Of a stretch of 64,000 nucleotides of DNA, positions 17,019 to 25,143 are shown piece after piece. The DNA comes from Paenibacillus curdlanolyticus YK9 (GTDB taxonomy: Bacteria; Bacillota; Bacilli; Paenibacillales; Paenibacillaceae), in the NCBI RefSeq assembly GCF_000179615.1, contig NZ_AEDD01000006.1, forward strand, positions 102,501 to 166,500, in the 5' to 3' direction. Position numbers and translations under genes: made by a program. Below the pieces are notes generated by a model. That model searched no databases. It saw only the letters and a program-made list of their open reading frames with translations, and was not told the DNA's origin. Every line of letters starts with the position of its first letter. The stretch's first letter is position 1.

Positions 17019-18959
17019 TTAAAGAAAACCGATATTGTTGATTTTCTCTAATACTCTGTCCAGCAGCAAAATAGAAGCTGTATTTTTGTCCGTCAGCTTA
17101 CTTAGGAAAGCCTCTGTCGATTTGTTCAATTGCTTGAAGGCTGCCTGGTATTCTTCTGGCTTGCTCGCAATCATCTCGTCCTCTACTTTCGGTTGGCCAG
17201 TCCCAAGCTTCTCCAGCTGCTTGCGGATTAACGCCACCTTCTCATCATACGTCTCATCCACCTTCACTTGCGGCCTATTGCCCATTTCCAACTCAAGATT
17301 AGCATATCGGTAGATCGTGAATTTATTGGCTTCAATCGCGTAAACACCGAAATGCGCGAACATCGATCCGCCGCCGTTCGTTATCGAATCAAGCTCGGTT
17401 CCAGAAGTGGCGATATCATCAAGTAGGCCATCGAGGGCTTTCACTTTGTCTGAAAGCTTTCGATCGTTTTGAAGCACTTCGAATGTCGCCTTATTAAAAC
17501 AATTACCAATTTGCTCAGACATGCGATCACGGCCATTATCCGATAAATCGAATCCATTCGTTTCGTAGGCCGCTTCATATCGCGCGTCTACGGTAGTCAG
17601 ATCTACGCTTGCCAGCGTCTTGCTATCACAAAGCGTGGCGTTAACTGCGTTAAAATGCTCTTCCATAGCAGCAGGATCAACCTCAACGTCTATTGGCACT
17701 TCATCTTCATGCTCTACCTCCAGCATGACGACTTGATTTAATAAATAAACGGCTGCCTCATCCTTCGTCTTCAGTAGGCCGATCAGTGATTCCAGTTCTT
17801 TACCAAGACGATCTAGCGCATCCTGATACTCTTCTTGTGAAACCGTGTTATCGTAAAGCTCCCGCTCCGATCTGTCATGCGTTAGCTCCTCAGCCTGACT
17901 TCTTAGTTTCTTAGCGATCTTGTCGTAGCCAACCGTATCTCGCTTATTCTTCTCACTTGAAAGCAATGTCAGATAACGATAGACATAGAATGGATTACGG
18001 GAGGTAAAACCACTCGATTCATCGAGATACATATGCCCCCCGCCGCTCTTTACAAATGCAATGCTGGAGGATGTACCGACAATATCGTTCATTAACTCAT
18101 TTAACTGCTCGGCGCGTTCACTCCGTTCTTGATTCCCTCGCGTTAACGTTCCCCTCGCCTCTCCGAAGCAATTCGCTATCTTTTCGTTAACTTCAACCTC
18201 ATTCTGCACGCCGTGCTTGTCGAAGGCTGCCGTATACCGATCGACCACATCATCCAGTTCATCACTATCCGTCATTACTTCGCATATTCTCGCAGATACC
18301 TTCTCCATTTGCTTCGGGTCCTGGCCATCTGCCGCGTTATCATACTCGATAGGCTCTAATTGGTCTTCTTTCCACGCACCATCCTCGTAAATATAAACGC
18401 CATGGAATCCCGACCATGTATCATATGAATAATCCCATACTCGGAAGCTCACTTCAGCCTTGCCTTCTACCGCTTCAAAATGCATCATTTCTGCGGATGA
18501 CCAGTCCTGCGCATCCGACCCTTCATAAGGAGCTACTGCCATGCGTCCATTTATTTCTGCAAGCAACGCGGAGCCAATATGGATTTGAATTATTCTTTCT
18601 GCTTGCGCTTTGGACATTGCCTTGGCGAATTCTTTCACTAGCAGCTCATGTGTACGATAAGGATCGCACATATAATACAAGTCGAATTGCCCCTCTTCTT
18701 TTTTAGCTAGACTCTGCTTATCGTTACAAGTAAAGGCCTCGCCAGATTCGAAGATTGTATACTCAGCTTCCTTTGCCTTCAATCGCAGAGGCAGTACTTC
18801 CGATTGCTTCAAAACATGTATTGAACCTTTTGTAGTCGATGTCCTCGGCTCATCCGCCGTCGCTGTACTCGTAACTTCCTCATCCCGCTTGTCTGCACAC
18901 GCAGCTAAAGTCACCAGCATGCTCAAGATAAGCATAAGTGCTACGATTTTGTTCAACAT
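17019..18959 (-). CDS. lipoprotein with an internal ~200-residue duplication
   Basis: I do not recognise the family. The signal peptide MLNKIVALMLILSMLVTLAAC ends in a lipobox with Cys21, so the mature protein is expected to be anchored to the outer face of the membrane. Residues about 220-430 and 430-646 are diverged copies of one module. Each contains xNCF, a helix ending LxDIxxxxxx, a SGGGHM / NGGGSM turn, a YRY strand and a closing helix with LLNQV / LLDRV. The N-terminal ~200 residues include DYSYDTWSGFHGVYIYEDG and are not repeated. ATG 18959 was chosen because AGAGG lies about 10 bases upstream and it gives a clean signal peptide; the longer frame needs a TTG. The 143-aa membrane protein follows. 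Confidence 0.75.
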   Translation of the reverse strand: MLNKIVALMLILSMLVTLAACADKRDEEVTSTATADEPRTSTTKGSIHVLKQSEVLPLRLKAKEAEYTIFESGEAFTCNDKQSLAKKEEGQFDLYYMCDPYRTHELLVKEFAKAMSKAQAERIIQIHIGSALLAEINGRMAVAPYEGSDAQDWSSAEMMHFEAVEGKAEVSFRVWDYSYDTWSGFHGVYIYEDGAWKEDQLEPIEYDNAADGQDPKQMEKVSARICEVMTDSDELDDVVDRYTAAFDKHGVQNEVEVNEKIANCFGEARGTLTRGNQERSERAEQLNELMNDIVGTSSSIAFVKSGGGHMYLDESSGFTSRNPFYVYRYLTLLSSEKNKRDTVGYDKIAKKLRSQAEELTHDRSERELYDNTVSQEEYQDALDRLGKELESLIGLLKTKDEAAVYLLNQVVMLEVEHEDEVPIDVEVDPAAMEEHFNAVNATLCDSKTLASVDLTTVDARYEAAYETNGFDLSDNGRDRMSEQIGNCFNKATFEVLQNDRKLSDKVKALDGLLDDIATSGTELDSITNGGGSMFAHFGVYAIEANKFTIYRYANLELEMGNRPQVKVDETYDEKVALIRKQLEKLGTGQPKVEDEMIASKPEEYQAAFKQLNKSTEAFLSKLTDKNTASILLLDRVLEKINNIGFL

Positions 18960-19107
18960 CCCCCGATTACCTCTCTCTATTATCAAGTTGATTCATTATA
19001 TGATTGTCTAACCTTTATTTTCCTTAATTACGAGTATACTCGATAATTGCATGAAGTTGATACTAAAATTTCCCTAGAGCTCTCTCCACTAACCCGTCAA
19101 ATCATAA

Positions 19108-19134
19108 ATAAAAAACCCACGTTAATTGTGAGTT
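19108..19134 (-). terminator. intrinsic terminator after ridA
   Basis: On the minus strand AACTCAC pairs with GTGGGTT across a 7-base loop and is followed by TTTTATT. It lies just downstream of the ridA stop codon. Confidence 0.65.
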
Positions 19135-19150
19135 CTTTATTTATTCCATG

Positions 19151-19609
19151 TTATCGACCTTCTACCACCTCAAAAATCGAATCAATAATAATGGGCAGAT
19201 TCTCTCTCACGGACACCGCCCCCAACACCGATCTTGCATGCGTACCTCGTTCGCCAAAAACGTCTAACATCAAATCCGAGCACCCATTAAGCACCTTATG
19301 ATGCTCTTCGAAAGCTGGAGTTGCGTTAACGAAGCCTTGAATTTTCACGACGCGCTTCACTCTCTCCAGCGATCCTAATGCAGCCCGCACAACCGCAAGC
19401 ACTTCGATTCCAGCCTGCCTTGCATACTGGTAACCTTCTTCAGTCGTATATTCGCTGCCCAACTTGCCTTGCGGGTTACCAGTCGGTCCTTTGCCAGAAA
19501 CGAATAATAGATTGTTTACCTGCACGTAGTTGGCGTACTGAGCGGCCGGACCGCTAGCCTCCGGCAATGTAATCCCCATCGCGTTCAGCCTCTCCATCAT
19601 TACGGACAT
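19151..19609 (-). CDS. ridA: RidA (YjgF/YER057c/UK114) family protein
   Basis: RidA proteins hydrolyse reactive enamine/imine intermediates that leak from pyridoxal-phosphate enzymes. This 152-aa member has the family's LFVSGKGPTGNPQGKLG and later VKIQGFVNATPAFEEHHKV and VLGAVSVRENLPIIIDSIFEV. It is of the longer type related to endoribonuclease L-PSP proteins with a GERG(T)HARS motif, where Arg would contact the substrate carboxylate. The start at 19609 has AGGAG 5 bases upstream; the frame extends 10 codons further without support. It is divergent from a MocR regulator with 129 bases between the starts, so the MocR protein may control it. Confidence 0.88.
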   Translation of the reverse strand: MSVMMERLNAMGITLPEASGPAAQYANYVQVNNLLFVSGKGPTGNPQGKLGSEYTTEEGYQYARQAGIEVLAVVRAALGSLERVKRVVKIQGFVNATPAFEEHHKVLNGCSDLMLDVFGERGTHARSVLGAVSVRENLPIIIDSIFEVVEGR

Positions 19610-19738
19610 ACGCTCTCCTTTCTTGAACCCTCTCGACATGCTTAACCAGATTGTTAAAAGCTTACAGAAAAGTTTATACTTATTTTGACCTGTAATTAAG
19701 GATCAGATTATTTATATATTTAGAGGTCAGATCGGGAG

Positions 19739-21148
19739 ATGACTCGCATCGAACTATCCCTTGCTTTTCATGAAGATGGACCGCTCTATCAGCAGCTCTA
19801 CGCCCATATTCGGGACTTAATTCAAAATGGCAGCCTGTCCCACGGCACGAAAATGCCTTCGATTCGATCGCTTGGGAGCCAGCTGAATATAAGCAAAACA
19901 ACGGTTGAAACCGCCTATCATATGCTGCTGGATGAAGGCTATTTGCAGAGTAGAGAACGATCAGGGCTAACGGTCATCAACCCCCAGCCGGCAAAATTAA
20001 CAGGTCCAGCGACTCGTTCCCGCTTCGCAGATGTCGATTTGCAGCATGCTACGACGCCTGCTGCCTGCAAACCCGCTTTCATTGATTTTAGTCTGCTCGC
20101 AATAGACGGCGATTCGTTCCCGCTTCGTTTGTGGAAATCTGTCTTGGCCGATGCCCTTGAAATCAACAGCCAGTCTATCCATCAGTATGGCGGCGATCCC
20201 TTCGGCGAATCTTCCTTGCGCGAGAGCCTTGCCTCTTATTTGCGCCATTCTAGGGGTGTCGACTGTTTACCCGAGCAGATCGTGATCGGAACGGGCTTTT
20301 CATATAGCATTCAGCTGTTAAGCCGGCTGTTCGGGGAGCATATCCACATCGGGATCGAGGAGCCTGGGATCGCACAGGTCAGACCTATTTTGAGCCAAAA
20401 TGGCGTTCAACTCGTCCCCTACTCCCTAGAACGAGATACGCTCCGCTGGCGCGAGCCCTTTAACCTGCTCTATGCAACGCCTGCCCATCGTCCTGACGGA
20501 ACGCTGATGCCCTACGCCCAGCGCCAGCAGCTGCTTCAGTGGGCTCGTTCCCATCAAGGCTATATCATAGAGGATGACTATGACGGAGAGCTAAGATTAT
20601 CCGGCAAGCCTGTTCCCTCCCTGCAAAGCTTGGATAAGGAGGAAGCCGTCATTTACATCGGAACCTTCTCGAAAATGTTTACACCAGCTCTGCGCTTGAA
20701 TTATACAATCTTCCCGCTTCACCTCCTCGGCAGATTACGAAGCGTCGAGCGCACCCTGTCGCCCCCTTCTCGCCTGGAACAATGGGCGATGCAATTGTTT
20801 ATCGCTCGCGGGCATTGGTACCGCCATATTCGGCGTATGCGCAAGCTGTACCAGCATAAGTATGATAGACTTGCTCAGCTATTGCTCAGCACATTACCTA
20901 AATGTGTACAGATCACTGCTGGAGGAGCCGGACTGCACTTAGAATTAGCGATAGCAACTGAAACGAAGCCGGAGACCTTGATTCAGCTCGCCCAAAAAGA
21001 AGGCGTTCTTGTATATGGCAGCCAAGATGCGTATTCGCACGCCAGCCGAGGAACCTCCAAGATTTATCTCGGCTTCGGTGGACTGACCTCGCACCAGATG
21101 GAGCTTGGCGTACAACTTCTCAAGAAAGCTTGGTCACAGGTCTTATAA
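19739..21148 (+). CDS. MocR/GabR-type GntR regulator with aminotransferase-like domain
   Basis: A 469-aa fusion. An N-terminal GntR winged helix covers residues 14-80 (PLYQQLYAHIRDLIQNGSL, then MPSIRSLGSQLNISKTTVETAYHML). A fold-type I aminotransferase domain follows. Its PLP-binding site is recognisable as IEDDYDGEL and GTFSKMFTPALRL, with the Schiff-base lysine at about residue 312. Such proteins bind DNA and use PLP as an effector-sensing cofactor. Many act on a divergently transcribed gene, here ridA, which would fit a role in PLP-dependent metabolism; this link is inferred. A GGGAG site lies just before the ATG. The nearly repeated words GGATCAGAT and GGTCAGATC upstream could be operator half-sites. 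Confidence 0.9.
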   Translation: MTRIELSLAFHEDGPLYQQLYAHIRDLIQNGSLSHGTKMPSIRSLGSQLNISKTTVETAYHMLLDEGYLQSRERSGLTVINPQPAKLTGPATRSRFADVDLQHATTPAACKPAFIDFSLLAIDGDSFPLRLWKSVLADALEINSQSIHQYGGDPFGESSLRESLASYLRHSRGVDCLPEQIVIGTGFSYSIQLLSRLFGEHIHIGIEEPGIAQVRPILSQNGVQLVPYSLERDTLRWREPFNLLYATPAHRPDGTLMPYAQRQQLLQWARSHQGYIIEDDYDGELRLSGKPVPSLQSLDKEEAVIYIGTFSKMFTPALRLNYTIFPLHLLGRLRSVERTLSPPSRLEQWAMQLFIARGHWYRHIRRMRKLYQHKYDRLAQLLLSTLPKCVQITAGGAGLHLELAIATETKPETLIQLAQKEGVLVYGSQDAYSHASRGTSKIYLGFGGLTSHQMELGVQLLKKAWSQVL

Positions 21149-21154
21149 CCTAAC

Positions 21155-21204
21155 AAAGGGCGATCCCCAGTCATCTACAGATGACCGTTGGGATCGCCCT
21201 TTTT
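21155..21204. terminator. bidirectional terminator between mocR-type gene and htpG
   Basis: AAAGGGCGATCCC pairs with GGGATCGCCCTTT around an inner CATCTACAGATG hairpin, with T-runs on both sides. It serves two convergent genes. Confidence 0.88.
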
Positions 21205-21228
21205 ACGCTATGCTTCTTTCTTCTCTGC

Positions 21229-23109
21229 TTACACCATCACTTTACAAATATCGTTCGTGAACGCCACCGGATCCTGGATCGGCAGTCCTTCGATAAGCAG
21301 CGCTTGGTTGTACAACAGGTTCGTGTACAAGCTCAGCTTGTCCGCATCGCCCGTTTGCGCGGCCTTCAGCGTCTGGAACACCTCATGGTTCACGTTGATT
21401 TCCAGCACCTTGTCGGCTTGCACGTCTTGGCCGTTCGGCATAGCCTTCAAAATTTTCTCCATCTCGATGGTGAGCTCGCCTTCCGTCGATAAGCAGACCG
21501 GATGCGACTTCAGACGCTTGGAAGCGCGCACGCTCTTCACTTTGCCGCTCAGAATCGAAGACATTTGCTCGAACAGCTCTTTGCTTTCATTCTGTTCGGC
21601 TTCCGTCTCCTTGTCCTTCTCATCCGGCTCGATGCCCAGATCGCCGCTCGATACGGACTTGAACGATTTCTCCTTGTAGCTGACCAGCGACTTGATCGCG
21701 AATTCGTCGATGTCGTCGGTGAAGTACAGGATCTCGTACCCTTTGTCCAAAACCAGCTCGGTCTGCGGCAGCTTCTCGATGCGGTCGATGGAGTCGCCCG
21801 ATGCGTAGTAAATAAATTTCTGGTCTTCCGGCATGCGCGACACGTACTCGTCGAGCGTAACCAGCTTCTTCTCCTTGGAGGAGGAGAACAACAGCAGATC
21901 CTGCAGCACATCCTTGTTCGCGCCGAATTCGCCATATACGCCGAATTTCAGCTGGCGGCCGAACGACTCGTAGAATTTCTCGTAGTTATCCCGTTCGTCC
22001 TTGAGCAGGCTTTGCAGCTGGCCTTTGATCTTGTTCTTAATGTTCTTCGCGATCAGCGTCAGCTGACGGTCATGCTGCAGCAGCTCGCGCGAGATGTTCA
22101 GCGACAGATCCTCGGAATCGACCATGCCCTTCACGAAGCTGAAGTAGTCCGGCAGCAGGTCCGCGCACTTGTCCATAATGAGGACGCCGTTGGAGTAGAG
22201 CTCCAAGCCTTTTTCATATTCCTTCGTGTAATAGTCGAACGGCGTACGTTCTGGGATGAACAGGATTGCATTGTAAACGACTGCGCCGTCTGCGCTAATA
22301 TGAACATGCTTCAGCGGCTTGTCGAAGCCATAACGCTTCTCGAAGTAGAAGTTCTCGTAATCCTCCTGCTTCAGCTCGCTCTTGTTTTTGCGCCAGATCG
22401 GCACCATGCTGTTGACCGTCTGCTCTTCCAGCACTTCCTCGAACTCGTTCTCGCTGCCTTCCATTGGACGCTGCGTTTTGAAGTCCATGCGGATCGGATA
22501 ACGAATGAAATCGGAGTACTTCTTGATGATTGCTTTCAGGCGGTAAGGCTCCAAAAACTCATCGTATTGATCGTCCTCCGTGTTCGGCTTGATGTGCATA
22601 ACGATCTCAGTACCGACAGCATCCTTCTCGCAAGGCGTAATCGTGTATCCGTCTGCGCCTTCGGATTCCCATTGGAAAGCCTCCGCGCTGCCCAGCGCGC
22701 GGCTGCGTACGATAATGCGGTCAGCCACCATGAAGGCGGAGTAGAAGCCTACGCCGAATTGGCCGATAATGTTGTGTCCGTCCTGGCGCTCATTCTCGTT
22801 CTTGAACGCGAGCGAGCCGCTCTTGGCGATAACGCCCAGATTGTTCTCCAGCTCCTCCTGCGTCATGCCGATGCCTGTATCGGTAAGCGTCAAGGTACGA
22901 GCCGACTGGTCCGCCGTCACTTTAATGAAGTAGTCGTCTTGATTGAAAACGAGCTGATCGTCCGTCAGCGCTTTGTAATATATTTTATCGATGGCATCGC
23001 TAGCGTTCGAAATCAGCTCACGGAGAAAAATTTCCCGCTGCGTGTAGATCGAGTTAATCATCATTTCGAGCAATCGTTTGGATTCGGCTTTGAACTGCAT
23101 TTTGGTCAT
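21229..23109 (-). CDS. htpG: Hsp90-family molecular chaperone HtpG
   Basis: The bacterial Hsp90, a cytosolic ATP-dependent dimeric chaperone. At 626 aa it has the usual length. The GHKL ATP-binding domain shows [26 protein letters not shown] and [15 protein letters not shown]. The middle domain and the C-terminal dimerisation region follow, and the cytoplasmic MEEVD tail is absent, as expected for bacteria. It stands alone as a monocistronic unit. A CIRCE-type operator and a sigma-A-like promoter upstream suggest HrcA control, which differs from B. subtilis htpG, where HrcA is not the regulator. Confidence 0.97.
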   Translation of the reverse strand: MTKMQFKAESKRLLEMMINSIYTQREIFLRELISNASDAIDKIYYKALTDDQLVFNQDDYFIKVTADQSARTLTLTDTGIGMTQEELENNLGVIAKSGSLAFKNENERQDGHNIIGQFGVGFYSAFMVADRIIVRSRALGSAEAFQWESEGADGYTITPCEKDAVGTEIVMHIKPNTEDDQYDEFLEPYRLKAIIKKYSDFIRYPIRMDFKTQRPMEGSENEFEEVLEEQTVNSMVPIWRKNKSELKQEDYENFYFEKRYGFDKPLKHVHISADGAVVYNAILFIPERTPFDYYTKEYEKGLELYSNGVLIMDKCADLLPDYFSFVKGMVDSEDLSLNISRELLQHDRQLTLIAKNIKNKIKGQLQSLLKDERDNYEKFYESFGRQLKFGVYGEFGANKDVLQDLLLFSSSKEKKLVTLDEYVSRMPEDQKFIYYASGDSIDRIEKLPQTELVLDKGYEILYFTDDIDEFAIKSLVSYKEKSFKSVSSGDLGIEPDEKDKETEAEQNESKELFEQMSSILSGKVKSVRASKRLKSHPVCLSTEGELTIEMEKILKAMPNGQDVQADKVLEINVNHEVFQTLKAAQTGDADKLSLYTNLLYNQALLIEGLPIQDPVAFTNDICKVMV

Positions 23110-23146
23110 TGTCTAATCCCCTTTCAATAGGTAAAAGGCTTTCTTG

Positions 23147-23173
23147 TTAGCACTCCACTAAGTCGAGTGCCAA
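23147..23173 (-). promoter_or_regulatory. CIRCE operator (HrcA binding site) for htpG
   Basis: TTAGCACTC, nine bases, then GAGTGCCAA: the CIRCE consensus is TTAGCACTC-N9-GAGTGCTAA, so only one position differs. It lies in the htpG leader between the -10 element and the start codon, the usual place for HrcA repression. Confidence 0.9.
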
Positions 23174-23184
23174 CTCCCTACTTG

Positions 23185-23216
23185 ATTATATAACATATCC
23201 CATTTTTCCATGTCAA
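23185..23216 (-). promoter_or_regulatory. sigma-A-like promoter of htpG
   Basis: On the minus strand TTGACA (23211-23216) is followed by an AT-rich stretch TTATATAAT. With spacers of 17-18 bases the -10 would be TTATAT or TATATA; the perfect TATAAT (23185-23190) would need a 20-base spacer. The CIRCE element starts about 11 bases downstream. Confidence 0.7.
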
Positions 23217-23229
23217 TATTGCGATTGCG

Positions 23230-23457
23230 ATGCCGTTGCACTTTATACAACGAGAAAGGCATGAATGGCCTGACCCGAAGGTTCCCATTGCAGCTCATGC
23301 AACGAGAAACGAGCTAGAAGAAGCTCAATGTGCCTAAAACATAGAAAGCCGTCTTTCTCGTTGCTCAATATGCAATCATGCTGCCTCACATCCGCGCTCG
23401 CGTTGATTCGATTGTACGAAATGCAATGGGCAGGCTGCTGCACATAACAACGCTACC
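23230..23457. repeat. dispersed ~228-bp inverted-repeat element, copy 2
   Basis: Second copy of the element at 16063-16289, in the same orientation. Its inverted arms are at 23235-23258 and 23352-23376. Between htpG and the next gene there is nothing else recognisable. Differences between the copies are scattered substitutions plus small indels, as in an old non-coding repeat. Confidence 0.75.
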
Positions 23458-23575
23458 TATCTCAAAATGGTTGATAGACAGGGTACACTTGTATACTCGC
23501 AATTCGCGGTCATTTCATATAGTAGAGTATCAACCAACCAATCAAGCGTTATGAGAATGGGAGAGAGATTACAAA

Positions 23576-23893
23576 ATGGGCAAAGGTACCATCCATATTA
23601 CGATCGTTCACGGCAACATCATTCACAACACGATTAATCAGCGGGCAGAGGGCGGCGGCCAGATTTTGAAAAACGTCGGCGCTAACGCCAATCAAGGCGG
23701 CCAAAATGCGATTAACGGCAGCCGCAGCTTCAACAAACAAGCAAACTTCGCCAACGGCAACGGCCGCAGCGGCATCGCGGGCAAGAAAAACGATGAGCAG
23801 GGCGGACAATCGGCGGTTAAGAAAAATATTTCGAAAAAAGTATTCAAGAAAAGCAATCGCCACCAAGGCTGGAATAAGGGCATGTTCTATTAG
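23576..23893 (+). CDS. unrecognised small Gly/Asn-rich basic protein
   Basis: A 105-aa protein of low complexity. A short hydrophobic start (MGKGTIHITIVHGNIIHNTI) is followed by Gly, Asn, Gln and Lys-rich sequence (GGGQILKNVGANANQGGQNA) and a basic tail ending QGWNKGMFY. There is no export signal or known domain. A GGGAGAGAGA site precedes the ATG and an intrinsic terminator follows, which supports it being a real transcription unit. The composition would suit a spore or coat-associated protein, but that is speculation. Confidence 0.6.
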   Translation: MGKGTIHITIVHGNIIHNTINQRAEGGGQILKNVGANANQGGQNAINGSRSFNKQANFANGNGRSGIAGKKNDEQGGQSAVKKNISKKVFKKSNRHQGWNKGMFY

Positions 23894-23910
23894 AATAGAA
23901 AAACAAATAA

Positions 23911-23945
23911 GACTCGAGCCTCTCTTGCTAGGCTTGAGTCTTTTG
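23911..23945 (+). terminator. intrinsic terminator after the Gly/Asn-rich gene
   Basis: GACTCGAGCC pairs with GGCTTGAGTC (one wobble) across a 10-base loop and is followed by TTTTGG. Confidence 0.8.
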
Positions 23946-23959
23946 GCTTGCGCTGGCGG

Positions 23960-24292
23960 TTATTGCGCTGCAAACTCCGAATTGGCTTTGCTGAGCATCG
24001 CTTTCCAATCCGCAAAATCCGTTTCGCGCGCGACATGCCGATCCAGCAACTCATCGTGGATGTTGTTCATTTCATCGAGGGTATCCACTTGGAAATTACC
24101 CTTCTCCAGAAACTCCTCCATGCTCTTGCAGGTGGAGTACTTGCTCATGAACCGATCGTTGAACAGGTCTTTCAATGAAACTTGACCTTCTTGCACCGTT
24201 TTCTGACCTTGCAGTTCTTTAAGCAGGTCGTCAAACGACATTGGCTTATGCTTTCTCAGATGACCACTTCCTTTGCTTTTATCCGAATCCAA
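23960..24292 (-). CDS. unrecognised 110-aa acidic helical protein
   Basis: A soluble protein rich in charged residues and predicted helices (MSFDDLLKELQGQK, LKDLFNDRFMSKY, MEEFLEKGNFQVD). I do not recognise the family. The start is uncertain: TTG 24292 sits against AGGA and lies 10 bases after the stop of the small basic gene upstream, so the two may be coupled. ATG 24241 would give a 93-aa protein starting MSFDDLL but has only a weak site. Convergent with the Gly/Asn-rich gene. Confidence 0.55.
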   Translation of the reverse strand: MDSDKSKGSGHLRKHKPMSFDDLLKELQGQKTVQEGQVSLKDLFNDRFMSKYSTCKSMEEFLEKGNFQVDTLDEMNNIHDELLDRHVARETDFADWKAMLSKANSEFAAQ

Positions 24293-24302
24293 TCCTGTTA
24301 CA

Positions 24303-24458
24303 TTACGTCGATGGTTTGGTTGCCGTCGCGTTTACTTTCTTCGTGCCTTTGCTCGTGTATGGCTTCGGGGCATTCTGAGCTCGCTTGGCACTTGCCTGCC
24401 AGCGATTCCAGCCTTTCTTATCCGTCCCTCGACCTGTTCCACCCTTGCCCTTTGCCAT
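24303..24458 (-). CDS. small very basic protein (51 aa)
   Basis: A short frame starting MAKGKGGTGRGTDKKGWNRW and ending at TAA 24303. It is rich in Lys, Gly, Arg and Thr with no hydrophobic segment. A GGTGAG and AAGG stretch lies before the ATG. It directly precedes the 110-aa gene on the same strand, suggesting a two-gene unit. The G-K-G start and K-K-G-W-N words resemble the Gly/Asn-rich protein at 23576 (GKG, QGWNKG), which may be chance. Confidence 0.45.
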   Translation of the reverse strand: MAKGKGGTGRGTDKKGWNRWQASAKRAQNAPKPYTSKGTKKVNATATKPST

Positions 24459-24616
24459 CCTTCACTCACCACTCCATTAATGCGAACCATCGATAAGATA
24501 AAAGTCGCTCTTTATCCAAGTATGATGAACTATACAGCAGTCTATTCAATATGTACAGCAAATGGGACGTTATCCCGCGTATATTTATAAAATTTCTCCA
24601 TTAATCGCGCAAACGC

Positions 24617-24964
24617 TTACCGTTTGTCGACCTGCAGCAGCTTAATCTGCTTAACGGCATACGTGTCCTTAATCTTCTCTTCCGTGATGACATTGAGCTT
24701 AATGAGGCTCGCGATGCGCGAAGGATCCGGCTTTGACAGCATCCTCCACACCTCCGTATCAGGCAGCGCCTCGAACAGCTTGCTGTCCTCGTATTCTTTG
24801 CGCTCCTGCTGGACGATCTTAACCCGATAGGCGCCCGCCTCCCAATCGGACAAGCCCTGCTCATCGCAATACCCGATAATAGCTGCGCGAAGCTCCGCAA
24901 GCTCCTGCTCGATCTCCCGCTGCTTCTGCTTCAACTGGTAATACCTTTTGACAGACGTATCCAT
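24617..24964 (-). CDS. unrecognised 115-aa protein with N-terminal coiled coil
   Basis: Residues 1-30 (VKRYYQLKQKQREIEQELAE) form a charged amphipathic helix that looks like a coiled coil. It is followed by a compact domain with YCDEQGLSDWEAGAYRVKIV and LFEALPDTEVWRMLSKPD. Comparable layouts occur in phage or plasmid-derived proteins, but no specific family is recognised. ATG 24964 has AAGGAG about 10 bases upstream and is preferred over the longer frame to 24988. Confidence 0.6.
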   Translation of the reverse strand: MDTSVKRYYQLKQKQREIEQELAELRAAIIGYCDEQGLSDWEAGAYRVKIVQQERKEYEDSKLFEALPDTEVWRMLSKPDPSRIASLIKLNVITEEKIKDTYAVKQIKLLQVDKR

Positions 24965-25143
24965 AACGATCACGCTCCTTCCTCTCACTATATGAAAGAA
25001 AAGCCGGGATTAGGACACACAGCCGCGAGGTCGCATCGCTTTTACAATACATTCAAGCCAGCATAACGTGAACTTAACATTGTCCAAGTATAACTAGTAA
25101 AACAGCTACAGAGCCTAGCGGCTCGAAGGGAGAATTCACGTTC

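Noticed and set aside
21502-23130. 542-aa open frame antisense to htpG
   Set aside because: It mirrors a strongly biased coding frame of htpG and has no recognisable domain; htpG is unmistakable.
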